DNA of 64,000 nucleotides. Origin: Buxus sempervirens. Its lineage: Eukaryota > Streptophyta > Magnoliopsida > Buxales > Buxaceae. The stretch spans positions 35,879,829 through 35,943,828 of the forward strand of contig OX387187.1 of assembly GCA_947561395.2 (NCBI GenBank), read 5' to 3'. The notes beneath the pieces were generated by a model that saw only the letters and a list, made by a program, of their open reading frames with translations, was not told the origin of the DNA and did no database searches. A program made the position numbers and the translations under genes. Shown piece after piece: positions 45,480 to 56,928 of the stretch; the stretch's first letter is position 1, and each line of letters opens with the position of its first letter.

Positions 45480-46950
45480 CCCCTACCAAACGAAACACCT
45501 TGTCCTCAAGGTGAAAGTCAGGAAATTGTTGTTGTATCAAGTCAAAAGGCTCCCATGATGCTTCATGTTCATTCATGTCCTTCCATTGAATTATAACCTC
45601 AGACTTGGATGATGCATCCCCATTGCTGGGTTTAATTCCCAAGACAGCAGCAGGTTCTAGCCCCCATTCTGGAGCAGGGCCGATATTAGAAGGTAAATGT
45701 GGACTGGACGAAGCGGTACCAATTGCACGTTTCAGTTGAGACACATGGAAGACTGGATGAATAGAGCTTGAAGCCGGTAAATCCAATTTGTAAGCAACCT
45801 TCCCAATTTTCTAGAGCACTGGATAAGGCCCAAAAAATCTAGGAGCTAATTTCTCATTAGCTCTAGCCATTAGCGATATTTGTCGATAGGGATGCAGCTT
45901 CAAATAAACCAATTCCCCCACCTGAAAAGAAATGTCTCGCTGATGTTTGTCAACTGAATTTTTCATGTAATCCTGTGCACGAAGCAAATGTTGCTTCAAT
46001 TCATCCAAAACTGCATCACAGTCTTGCAACTGGTGGTCTACTGCTGACATTGTGGAAGAGCTATTACCAAGACGAATCAAAGGAGGAGGGTCTCGGCCAT
46101 ACACCACACGAAAGGGAGACGTGGGAGCAGCTGTATGAAAGGAAGTGTTGTACCAATACTCAGTCCATGGAAGCCATCTAGCCCATGACGAAGGCTGATT
46201 ATTTGCAAAACAACGAAGGTAAGTCTTGATGCTTCTATTCACCACTTCTGATTGGCCATCGGTTTGCGGATGATATGCGGTACTCCTTCGTAATGATGTG
46301 CCTTGTAGGCGAAATAATTCTGTTCAGAAATGGCTTAAGAACACTTTATCCTGATCAGAAATGATAGAACGAAGAAACCCATGAAGCTTCACGACATGCT
46401 GAACAAATAAGTCGGCCACTCGCTTCGCTGTGAAAGGATGTTTAAGAGCTATGAAATGCCCGTATTTGCTGAGTTGATCAACTACAACAAATATAGTGTC
46501 CACTCCTTGGGACTTCGGAAGGCCCTCAATGAAGTCCATGGTGATATCGTCCCATATAGCTATAGGGATCGGTAAAGGTTGTAACAATCCAGCTGGAGAT
46601 AGGTTGAGATACTTGTTTTGCTGGCAAACCTGACAACTTTCAATGTATGTCTTAATGTTGTGCTTCATACCTTCCCAATATAATTCTCCTGCAATCCTTT
46701 TTTATGTCTTGAGGAATCCCGAATGGCCTCCTATATTACTGCAATGGAACTCATGCAAAATAGAGGGAAGTAGATTTGAATTCGGTGAAATGACTAACCG
46801 ACCTTTGTAGAAGAGTTGTTCGTTAAGCAAAGTCCAACCTGGTTTGGACTGTGGATCATCCTTCAATGCTGCTACAATGACTTTGAGCTTATTATCGTGA
46901 TGAACTTGTTTTGCTAATTCTGCTAGGTCCAATACATGAGGTACAGACAA
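45480..46950 (-). pseudogene. Gypsy integrase with chromodomain, broken
   Basis: Reads from the zinc-binding H-H-C-C region (HCSNIGGHSGF at about 46710-46750, then CQVCQQNK) into the core with the acidic triad: D in [10 protein letters not shown] in ISDQDKVF, E in [10 protein letters not shown] stop follows FLSHF near 46321 and another follows FGPYPVL at 45811. The tail VIIQWKDMNEHEASWEP (about 45540-45600) is a chromodomain, thought to guide insertion to particular chromatin. Confidence 0.88.
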
Positions 46951-47276
46951 GGTTTACAATTTCGGTACCGGGATCTCCGGCGATGCGTTTCGCAGGGGGA
47001 AATCGTCTAGGGTGCATCGCCGGCGACTGGACGAAATTTCGATGATTTGTCACCGAAACGGGGCGGTGTGCCAAACGAAACGGACGAAACGGAAAAAAAA
47101 TTATTTTTTATACGCGAATCGGAGCGGCGTGCCAACGAAATTACCCTAAAATCCGGAAAAAAAAAACCGATTTTTGCCCATTTTTTGTCTTTTTAATTAA
47201 TTCCGGCGGCGTGCCGCCGAAATTTTGTTTTGGTCGATGGGCGGCACGCCCACCGGCACCGAAATTGTAAACCTTG
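46948..47276 (-). mobile_element. hAT MITE, CAAGGTTTACAATTTCGG family, copy 1 (in Gypsy)
   Basis: 329 bp with inverted termini CAAGGTTTACAATTTCGG and a perfect 8-bp target duplication GGTACAGA (46940-46947 and 47277-47284). The host polyprotein frame is continuous across the target site when the element and one duplicate are ignored, so it entered a Gypsy element already integrated here. The interior has repeated GGCGGCACGCC and TTTCGT words; no transposase. Strand is given relative to copy 3, which lies in the opposite orientation. Confidence 0.95.
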
Positions 47277-47289
47277 GGTACAGATAACA

Positions 47290-47699
47290 CCGCCATCTCT
47301 TCCCAACTGTGCACTCTTGATAAAGCATCAACTGCTTTGTTTTCTAAACCTAGTTTATATTGAATCTCAAAATCAAACCCAAGAAGCTTGACTAACCATT
47401 TTTTATGTTCGGGGCTGACTAGGCGTTGTTCCAACAGAAATTTCAAACTCTTTTGGTATGTTCTCACAATGAAATGTTGTCCCAATAAGTAATGTTGCCA
47501 TCTCTGGATTGCAAGCACAATGGCCATCAGTTCCCGTTCATACACTGATTTCAATCGTGCCCGAGTAGACAACGATTTACTGAAAAAAGCAATTGGTCGC
47601 TGATCCTGAGACAAGACGGCTCCCAAGCCTACACCAAAAGCATTGGTTTCTATAATGAAAGGCTTGGAGAAATCGGGAAGGGCTAAACCGGTACTTTAG
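47290..47699 (-). pseudogene. Gypsy RNase H, broken
   Basis: [40 protein letters not shown] and NKAVDALSR are typical. The first catalytic Asp motif (usually TDAS) reads TNAF. A TGA directly after LKKA at about 47700 separates it from the reverse transcriptase. Confidence 0.85.
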
Positions 47700-48710
47700 T
47701 CAAGCTTTTTTGAGTTGGATGAAAGCTGTTTGAGCATCTGCACCCCACTTAAATTTGTCTTTCCTTAATAGCTGTGTGAGAGGTTCAGCGATTTTGCCAT
47801 AATTTGCAACAAATCGTTGATAGTATCCTGTCAATCCCAGGAAGCCTTGAAGCGCTTTGAATGTAGTTGGTGCTAGCCAGTTTAACATAGCTTCAATCTT
47901 TGAAGGATCTGCTGCTACCCCATTTCTTGAAATCAGGTGTCCCAAATATTCCAAAGTTTTTTGAGCAAAACAACACTTCTTTTTATTAGCATAGAGATGG
48001 TTTTCCTCTAAAATGCTCAACACCGTTCTAAGATGTATCAAATGTTCATCATGTGTTCTGCTATATACTAGGATATCATTAAAAAATACAAGCACACACT
48101 TCCGCAACAGTCCCTTGAAAATCATATTCATTAGAGATTGGAATGTCGCTGGAGCGTTTGTGAGACCAAACGGCATCACAAGGAACTCATAATGACCTTC
48201 ATGAGTTCGAAATGCTGTTTTGGGAACATCATCAGCTTTCATTCTTATTTGGTGGTAACTTGATTTTAAATCCAGCTTGGAGAAAACTGTGGATCCATGG
48301 AGTTCATCTAACAACTCATCAATGGTAGGTATAGGGAACCTATTCGGAACAGTAGCCTTATTAAGAGCTCGATAATCTATGCCAAACCTCCACCCTCCAT
48401 CTTTCTTCTTTACTAAAAGAATTGGGCTAGAGAATGGGCTAGTACTTGGTTGAATAATACCTGCTGCCAGCATCTCAGAAATCAACCTTTCAATCTCGTT
48501 TTTAAGGCTGTGAGGATAGCGATACGGCTTCACATTAATTGGTTCCGTGCCATTCTTGAGTACTATAGAATGATCCTTCTCTCGTGATGGAGGTAGCCCT
48601 CTAGGAACTTGAAATAAGTGGTTGAACTGTTCTAGCAAAGTTTGGATGTCGACTGCAAGCTGTTGATCAACCCCTTCTAACTCTCCTTCCAAACTACTAA
48701 GTTCAATCAA
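47700..48710 (-). pseudogene. Gypsy reverse transcriptase
   Basis: An open frame of 336 codons covering the whole polymerase: [69 protein letters not shown] and [16 protein letters not shown]. The catalytic box, normally FFDD, reads FFND ([13 protein letters not shown]), so the enzyme should be dead even though its frame is open. Confidence 0.92.
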
Positions 48711-50360
48711 AATACTTCACCCCTTGGTTGATATTTCTGACCATTGATTTTAGCAATACCAATGATTTACTAAGGCTGGGATCACCTTGCGAAGTGATAA
48801 CATCTTCTCCCATCTGTGCTATCATGGTTAATTTCCTCCAATTGATTTGCATGGTGCCAAGTGAAGCCAGCCACTGCATCCTCAAAATTACATTTGAACC
48901 ACCCAGCTCTAATGGTAAATAATCCTCCACAATTGTAAGAGTTTGCAGCTGGATCACCACTCCTTTACATATGCCCTTGCCCTTTACAGCCATACCAGTA
49001 CCCATGAGAACTCTGTTCCTGCTGTTGCCGTAATTGGAAGCCCCAATTGTTCCACCAAATTGATAGAAATGAAGTTGTGAGTAGCCCCACAATCTATTAG
49101 GACTACCACCTCCTGCCCCAACATACTTCCCTTCACCTTCATTGTTTTAGGAGGTGTGAGTCCCACAACTGAATTTAGAGATAACTCCGCCCCTACGACC
49201 GGTTGCTCCTCTCCCATACTCCCCCTTTCCTCCCTTGTTTCTTCCACTTCACTATCATACTCCTCATCTTCATGCACAACAAGGACCTGCAGCTCCTTCC
49301 TTTTACAACGATGCCCAATGCTGTACTTCTCATCACAATGGAAGCATAATCCTTTTTCGCGTTTGACTTGTAATTCTGCCTCCAACAACCTCTTGAAGGG
49401 CTTAGCCACGTTGTTCTTTTCCGTGACAGGTACTGGGCGATTGGATGTCCAAGATACAGTTCGCTGATCTAACCGTGATGGATAAGATGGTACAGCTCGC
49501 AGCAGTCTTTGTTTGTCTCTGTCACATATCTTCTTCAAGAGCAAATTCCTGTTCTCGACTCGTTTAGTAGTTTCCATGATTTCTGTTAACCCCTTCGGAT
49601 TTATCATGAGAACTTCTGCTTGAATTTCCTCATTGAGATCACTGAGGAAGACCCCTTCCAGCGTCTCTGCATCCATGTTTCTCAAAGGAGCAGACAACAC
49701 CTCAAATTGATCACGATACTCATCGATGGTTCCTTCCTGTTTTATAGCTAAAAATCGAGCATCTAAAGTACCGCCATGAGAATTTCTGAAGCGTTGATGT
49801 AGAGACACCTTCAACTCCTCCCAACTATGAATCGGCTTACGGCTATCCTCCCATTGGAACCATGATAGCGCCACTCCTTCCATGCAGAAACTAGCAGCGA
49901 CCACTCGCTTGGTATCTGTTAACTGATTCATGGAAAAATAACGTTCAGCATGGAAAATCCAAGAATCAGGATTGATTCCATTAAAGACAAGTAGATCTAG
50001 TTTCCGATGGTTGTTATTCACGACGATGGTGTCTATTTTATCTGTTGACGCTGCACCAGACGTATTAGAAGCAAGAAGACTCCGTGCACCTCCTATTGCT
50101 GTGCAGATTTCACTATTCTCGCCAGAGGATGGCTGTTTATCCCGCTGATTTCGCATCAATGAATGAAGCACCTCCTAAAATTTTTTATGTAGGTGAGTGA
50201 TACCATCGTTACTTTCATCCATCTTCTCAACGACGTCCTTCATCTGGTTCTTCAACTCATAAATCGTTGAGTCCATCACTGGTAACCTTGTCGACACTCC
50301 AGCAACTGTCGATTCAAGCTGTTCCATACGAGATTCCATTCTCGTTGCCATTCCCAGCAC
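48711..50360 (-). pseudogene. Gypsy gag and protease, broken
   Basis: Gag begins about 50360 (MLGMATRMESRMEQLE) and is interrupted by TAG at 50175-50177, then stays in the same frame through the capsid (ERYFSMNQLTDTKRV, FRNSHGGTLDARFLAIKQEG). The zinc knuckle CFHCDEKYSIGHRC is at about 49308-49350. The protease active site reads IDCGATHNF instead of the usual DSGA. A frameshift follows it (about 49040-49090), and a second lies near 48710, between the protease and the polymerase. Confidence 0.88.
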
Positions 50361-50365
50361 TCAAA

Positions 50366-50379
50366 TGGCTCCGATACCA
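50366..50379 (-). other. Gypsy primer-binding site
   Basis: Minus-strand TGGTATCGGAGCCA begins four bases inside the 5' LTR. It differs by one base from the initiator-methionine tRNA site TGGTATCAGAGCCA. Confidence 0.85.
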
Positions 50380-50382
50380 AAA

Positions 50383-50713
50383 TGATAAGATCCAAACCAG
50401 AGAACAGAATTTATGAATTGAGAAAAAAGGATTACAAAGAATGTTAAGCACGATCAATGGATCAGTGCTGTAAATCTATATGAATTTGTTAAAAAAAAGA
50501 AAGACCAGTAGAGATTAGAACAAAGGAGGATTTCGAGAGCCTCCTCTCTCTCCCAAGTCGCCAAGATACACCACTCAAAAAATATATCCCCCCCTGTTTC
50601 TTCCCCCTTCCGATTTATTCTCCCCACTCTTTCGTTATTGGAAAATACCCTTTTACCCCTAGAACTTTTTTTTATTCTTCGTGAAGTAAGTGCATCTTAT
50701 TGGGGGCCTATCA
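50383..50713 (-). repeat. Gypsy 5' LTR (right)
   Basis: 331 bp, ends TGATAAGATCC..GGGGGCCTATCA on the plus strand, partner of 45140-45475. Confidence 0.95.
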
Positions 50714-50718
50714 TATAT

Positions 50719-52152
50719 CTGTTAATGTCTCCTCTCAATTTATGGATTTAGAAAATGGATATTTCCCATGTTACTGACTTTTTAAGCCTTTTTTAAATGA
50801 CAAACAAAAACTTTTATCTTTGTTCCTGCGGTAACCAGTTCCTTATCTTCATCTGCCAGGGAAAATCATAAAACAATCTTACATTTTAACAACAAAATTA
50901 TCACATTCACTTTCTAAAATCATTCTAAGCTCTTTTCAATTTCTTTTAAGCAACAACTCTTTAGGTTTCTTAGTAGGAAAAAATTTCACTGGATTTAAAC
51001 AGCTCTGTGCTCTTCAGGTCCAGCTTGTGCTTGTGTCTCCAAGGCTGCAGTAGTCCTTGTGATCCTTACGCTGCATGGTCATTTTATCCTTTCTGCTGAC
51101 AAAAAAATGTAACTTGTTCATTCAACATGTAGGCGTGCACATTTCATCTGTTATGCCTTGAAGATCTAGAATCCATGCAATGCTTGCAAACTAGAAAGGG
51201 ACTGATTTAAAAGATAAGCATTTCAATCACAAAGTTAACTGCTTGTTTGGGATCATCAGTATGTTTTTGAAGTTATGAAAGAGTCCATAATAAGCGCCCT
51301 TGTCTCTCAATATAGAAGTACAAGAATTCGTTTCTTCTTGTTATTTTTCAAGTGACATACGGTTGCCCATATTTATAGGTAACTCAACCGACATAATGGA
51401 AGCTCCTCACAACATCTAGAGACAACAAAATACACAAGCTGTCATAATCGCAATTTTTTACCTCCAGACGATTATAAGATTTGTGTCTCTCATTCATTTA
51501 GATCTTAACTGTTTTGGAGTCTTTTTTGGGTTTTCTTTTACTTACTCTTCAACATTAGGAAACATGTCGCAATTAGGTTGATAGTCTCAGAGTTGAAGCT
51601 TATGATTATTTGTTTCCTTAGTAAAGTCACCTACTCATTCCTATTAATGATTTATTGAAATTTTGTTTTGGCAGTCATTTCAGTAGATATCATCTTTTAA
51701 TGTTTTCCAGCACCAATTCTTTGCAATGTGCCACAAAGTGCCTGTTGACAATTTTATGTTTCTTTCCATTAATTCCATCTGATACAACACTATAATGCTT
51801 ATATTTAATGACTTAGACTATCTAATGGTTATAGTTAATGACTCAAGACTGCTTTTCCTGTGTAATTTTCACTTCATTGAAATACCTTGAAGCATATTTT
51901 AAAGCATCTATTCATCTTTAGGTTAATGCATTTATTGAACTTGTAAAACATTTTTCCTACAGGATTGTATAGAAAATATTGACAAGGGCTGTGTTCTCCA
52001 TTTGTGGGATCTTTGGAAATTATTAGACAACCTCACTACTCAATGGATTCTTATTATATACTATCAACATCCACTTTCCCTTCTGATGTTCCTGTTTCTA
52101 AATCTTGAACATTGATGGTGATCGAAATCCCATTCAGAAACTTTCAATGTCC
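50719..52152. other. gene-free stretch with one copy of a 400-bp direct repeat
   Basis: No gene recognised. Contains 50897-51296 (see repeat entry). Confidence 0.4.
50897..51296 (+). repeat. 400-bp direct repeat, copy 1
   Basis: Pairs with 53068-53457 in the same orientation, over 90 percent similar by eye (shared CTCTGTGCTCTTCAGGTCCA, GGCGTGCACATTTCATCT, GGGATCATCAGTA). Separated by 1.8 kb that includes the Helitron-like element. Confidence 0.9.
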
Positions 52153-52361
52153 TCACTCATACTATTATAAAGCAAACATCCTTTTTTTTGGCGGACATTT
52201 GAGACCAAAAGCACCCTCCATTTTTTTTTTATCAAATTAACTCTTACACCCATTTGTTAATGCCACGTGTATCAATAACTAACTGCCTAACATTTTAATA
52301 CCCAAAAAGCCCTTAATTCTCTTTCAAAGTTGCTACGCGCATAGCACATGCATTCCCCTAG
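52153..52361 (+). mobile_element. short non-autonomous Helitron (probable)
   Basis: The left end is TCACTCATACTATTATAAAG, a common plant Helitron start. Near the right end there is a small hairpin GCTACGCGCATAGC (52332-52345), and the element ends CTAG at 52358-52361, 12 bases later and followed by T. About 205 bp with no coding content and no target duplication, as expected. The exact 5' base is uncertain because TC occurs twice. Confidence 0.55.
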
Positions 52362-54690
52362 TACTCTTAAAGGACAAGCTATAAAGGGTGATATCTTTTG
52401 CCTGCCTGCACCTGCATGGTAACCTAAAAACATCCTTCATTTGATCCATCCCTATTACTTAGTTAAATGAACACTCTTACTTTTTTGAAATAAGCTGCTC
52501 TTCCCAGTGACAACTTAGAATCTCATTTTTTATAGATTTAATGAGCTCACTTTTCGCCAAACTATTTTTGGCCTACAAGACACTTTGGATTACAGTTCAC
52601 AGTATTCTGTTTCGGTAGGGTTGGAGCTTTAATCTGTATGACTAACTATAGTAAATATTGGCTTCTGGGTCATGGAACTAATTTGCAGTCCTAGGAAATA
52701 AATTTTTGACATATTAATATGTGAGGCTTATATAGGAGGAGGAGATTGTGGCTAATGTAGAGGGAGAAGACCTTGATGATGCTGTTTTGAGTTTTAAGAT
52801 TCACTTGGAAATTTCTGAGGTCAGGCAGATGTAAAGGTGATAGAATAGGGAAACTGCTTAAATCTTACGACATTAGTTAAAGGTCTGAAACAGATTCAAT
52901 CATTTTCTATTAGAATAACAACTCCTTCAGAATTCTAACTGAAAGAAAGACTTTATTGGGTGTAAAACAGCTCCTTGCTCCTTAGATTCAGATCTTGCTT
53001 GTTCATAGAGAAAGAAGTTATGGGAAAGAAAATCCTTCAATCAGTCCTAGAACTCCAAAACCTTATCAATTATGACATCCACTTTCTAAAATCATTCTAA
53101 GCTCTTTTCACTTTCTTTAAAGCAACAACTCCTTAGGTTTCTTACTAGGAAAAGACTTCACTGGTTTAAACAGCTCTGTGCTCTTCAGGTCCAGCTCATG
53201 CTTGTATCTCCAAGGTTGCAGTAGTCCTTGCCATCCTTACGTGCGTGGTCATTTTATCCTTTCTGCTGACAAAAAGATGGAAATTGTTCATTCAACATTT
53301 AGGCGTGCACATTTCATCTTGTATGCCTTGAAGATCTAGAATCCATGCAAAGTAGAAAGGAACTGATTTACAAGATAAGCATTTCATTTACAAAGTTAAC
53401 TGCTTGTTTGGGATCATCAGTAGGTTTTTAAAGTTATGAAAGAATCCATAATAAGCACGAAAAAAAGGGATAAGAAAGGTAAATTAAAAACTGTTCCACA
53501 GAACTGTTTTAAAAAACACAAAAAAGTTGGGCAAATTAAAGGTATCATTGTCTATCTCAGCAGGTTAAATTTCCTATGATACATGAGATTCTTTGCATGT
53601 GGAGTGATCATGGAATATCCAGAGTTTACTTAATACTTTAATAGAGGACATCTTAAGCAGTAATCATCAGATTCTTTAATTTTTGAAAATTTTCTCAAAG
53701 TCCATTTCTTCTGGGATGTTGATTTAGTAGGATCTACACCAGGTTATAGTCTTTTTCTAAAATAAAAACCTTAGAATTATGATTGCTCTTTTGCATGTGG
53801 CAAATGTACTTGTGGCTTAAATGTGACATGTGATGCAGACAGGGGGACCAAGCCTAGGAGGAACAGCTGAAGGATATGAATGGAGATGATGCCAGGAAAA
53901 TGTAAACAAGTAACTTGGAGCAGTGACAAAGGACGCTTTCCATCATATGCTTTTGCTTTGAAGAAGAGATTGATTTCAAGTCCCCCAAAGTTAGAGGACA
54001 AAATGAGAACATTGTGGCCTAGATGGTTTCTTTGATTAAGTGTGGCTAGGCCTGAGCTTCAGAAAAGAGAAAAAGGGAAATCTCAGTTCTTTAACAAAAA
54101 TGGATATTTTATATTGAGAAAAATTAGAAAAAAAAATTTGTTGAGTTTTAAAAATAGTATGCTATAATTCATAATCTCAATTTTTTATTAACTTTTAGGC
54201 TGTGTATCACCAGAAAATAGTGGAAAAAAAATGTTTTCCGGAATTTTAAGTTTTTCCTTTTGTTTGTTTTAATGGAAAATCCAAATTGATGGAAAATAAT
54301 TTCCAAATCGATGGAATCTGCTGTTTTTCGGCGGAAGTTATTTTCCGGTCGTCCAGAAAATAAACTCATCCAAGATCCTGCATCTTCAAAACTCTTTCGA
54401 TGCCTCATTATTCAGATAGATGAAGTTAATTCACCAGAAAATCCAAGGAATCAAAACATGGAAGATTTGAAAAAAATCTGATGCTCATGTTGCGATTGGG
54501 ATCTGCTTCGTTAGTTACTGAAGCTTTCTATCGTTGTGGAAGATGAGAGAGAGAGAGAGAGAGAGAGAGAGGGTGCTTCTCCTTGGTCTTCCATTTTTCT
54601 AGTGATGTTGATGGCTGCTCAGGCGTCCATTTTTCTAGTGGTGTTGATGGCTGCTTGGGCGATGACAGAGAAATCTAAAACCATAGAACC
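52362..54690. other. gene-free stretch with second copy of the 400-bp repeat
   Basis: A short open stretch near 52735-52830 (EEEIVANVEGEDLDDAVLSF-like) has exon-like codon composition but no recognisable family and no clear splice sites. A (GA)n tract lies at 54545-54571. Confidence 0.35.
53068..53457 (+). repeat. 400-bp direct repeat, copy 2
   Basis: Partner of 50897-51296, slightly shorter because it lacks a few bases around ATGCTTGCAAACTAG. Confidence 0.9.
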
Positions 54691-55228
54691 ATGGTTTCTG
54701 AAACAATGGTTTCAACCAAGGTTTTGAGTTTCGGTGCCGATGAGCGTGCCAATCCTTGAAAAAATCAGCACGCCGCCGACGTACTGACAAAACTTTGGAA
54801 AAATCAAGAAGGCAAAAAACTGGGAAAAAAATTGATTTTTTTGATTCTATCGAAATTTTACCGGCATGCCGTACTGTTTTGTCGGCACGCTGCAAAAAAA
54901 TTGATCGATTTGCAAGTAAGCAATTTTCCTACACTGAAACGCATTGATACCTCTTAAAAAACAAAATTTTGACGGCAAACCGCTGAAACTGTAAACCTTG
55001 GTTTCAACTTTTGAAATTTGAACTTAAAACCACAGTGGTTTCAATTGAAACCATGGTTTGATAAATGGTTTCTGAAACCATGGTTTTAACTTTCAAAACT
55101 TTGAAGTTAAAACCGCGGTGGTTTCAAACCACTATGCTTTTGATAAATGGTTTCTGAAACCATGGTTTTAACTTTCAAAACTTTGAAGTTAAAACCATGG
55201 TGGTTTCAATTGAAACCATTGTTTCTCA
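54691..55228. repeat. three tandem 82-bp units, first one split by a MITE
   Basis: Units start with ATGGTTTCTGAAAC at 54691, 55065 and 55147. Units 2 and 3 are 82 bp apart. The distance between units 1 and 2 is 374 bp, exactly 82 plus the 284-bp MITE and its 8-bp target duplication. Each unit contains internal palindromic words (AAACCATGGTTT). Confidence 0.9.
54717..55000 (+). mobile_element. hAT MITE, CAAGGTTTACAATTTCGG family, copy 2
   Basis: 284 bp, left end CAAGGTTTTGAGTTTCGG, right end the complement of CAAGGTTTACAGTTTCAG. Perfect 8-bp target duplication GTTTCAAC (54709-54716 and 55001-55008). Same orientation as copy 3 and more diverged internally. Confidence 0.93.
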
Positions 55229-56928
55229 AATAGTTCTGAAAATAAAAATTCAAAAATAAAAACTTGCCAAATCATCCGTTTTATTTAATAATCTTTCTTT
55301 TTTATTTATTGGCAAAATGAAAAAAAAAAGTTCCAAATGATTTTCCATTTTATAACCAAAGAGTTGAAAGAAAAAAAGGGACAAAATCTATAAAATCCAT
55401 GGGTCATTAACTTTAGTTACTAACCCATGGATTTTATAGATTGCTAATTGGTTATTTGTTCCATTTAGAATTAGTGGATCGGGCTGAGCTTTTACAGTCC
55501 ATGACCAAAACCCGAGCCTGATCGAAGCCCTGGTCCAAAACTATTAGCAACCCTGAGATGAGCCTTTGCCTTGAAATACTCAAGGTTTACCTAGTTAGAA
55601 TTGAGCTGTACAAAGCATCTAGTCTTGTTTGCAGCCTACCCATGATCAGTTTCCCCCAATTTCAAACCCCTTTTGAACTCGTTGATATCTTCTGCATTTT
55701 TCCACTTGAATTGGTTGATAGTGCCATGTAGAGCATCTCACGGTCAATATTTCTTATTTTTTTTAATAAAAAAATTTTTCTTGCAATTTAAAGAAAAAAT
55801 TCTTAACATACAAATGTTTCACGTGGCAGCATCTCTCAAAGTGCAAAAACTTATAGATTTCTTATGAATAAGTCTCACGACAAGTCTTGAATGTTGATGA
55901 TCATTTCTACCAAAACAAAATTTTTTGATAATCATTAGGATTGACCGGGAGCAAATTAGTTCATACCCAGTTCACCTACTTATGCTTAATCCTTGACCAA
56001 GTAACATTCACATTTTCCCGAATGACCTACTTATGCTTACTCCTTGACCAAACTAGCATTCACATTTTCCCAAACGAAACTGCAATCTCATATCAATCTA
56101 TTCTCTCTCTTTCTCTCTTACATTATCCCTTTCTCTCTTACATTATCCCAAATGAAAATGCAATCTCATATCACGCTATTCTCCCTCTCACATATAAACA
56201 CTTGGACAAACCCCCAGATCGCATAGCGGAGACACCCGTGGGTTGCATATGGGTGATGTTGATTGACAAGATGGATGATGGGACTTTAGGAGATACTTTG
56301 CGTGGATTTAGAGGCCAAGAGCTAAGGTCTTTGCACAAACCACCCTCTGCATATGCTTATAAGACATAAAGAATCCATGCACCAAGCAAAGAGAAGTCTC
56401 TCATGCTTGTCATATTCCTTCACCCACTCACCCAACCACTTGCTTTTGGCACCCCATCAGACTCAACCCAACCCTTAAAAGTCTCAGCTCCCAACCCCCA
56501 AGAAACTCCAAAGGGCTCCTCTGGTAGTGGGGGACCCTTTGGGTGGCTCCAAGAATCAAGCTATCTTTTGCTTTATCTCAATTAATTAACTCTTTAATTA
56601 ATGCTCCTCTTAAGTACCCTTTCAATGAACTGTCTCATACAATGCTTTTAAGTTAAAATAGTATCGGGTTCCCATCTAAGGCTTAATCATCTTTAATGCA
56701 AAGGGGAGGTTAGTGGGGTTTCAACAATAAAATATGCAATTTTGTGTATTATAGATGTTGTTTATGATAGTAATATAATAATAGAAAGTCACCCTAGCAA
56801 AAGCTTATTTATTTATTTTTTGGAAAGTAAGTGTGCAAAAGCTTACCTTGAGATTGAATCATTTAGAAATTTCGCCTTGTTACCATGATTTTATTACAAA
56901 AATTATCCAATCCGACGAAGGATAGACC
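55229..56928. other. gene-free stretch
   Basis: No convincing gene. A 142-codon plus-strand frame (55941-56369) overlaps repeated CTTTCTCTCTTACATTATCCC words and is not supported. A CATGGGT/ACCCATGG inverted pair with ATTTTATAGA lies at 55395-55445. Confidence 0.4.

Larger units (their letters stand above)
45140..50713 (-). mobile_element. Ty3/Gypsy chromovirus, near-complete, inactive
   Basis: A 5.57-kb element on the minus strand with LTRs 50383-50713 (5') and 45140-45475 (3'), ends TGATA..TATCA, and a perfect 5-bp target duplication TATAT (45135-45139 and 50714-50718). The gene order is gag, protease, reverse transcriptase, RNase H, integrase with a C-terminal chromodomain, which defines a chromovirus. 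A 329-bp hAT MITE is inserted between RNase H and integrase. The LTRs differ at about ten substitutions plus a C-run length change, suggesting a moderately old insertion. Stops and frameshifts interrupt the polyprotein. Confidence 0.96.

Noticed and set aside
55941..56369. 142-codon plus-strand open frame
   Set aside because: Overlaps short repeated pyrimidine-rich words and matches no family.
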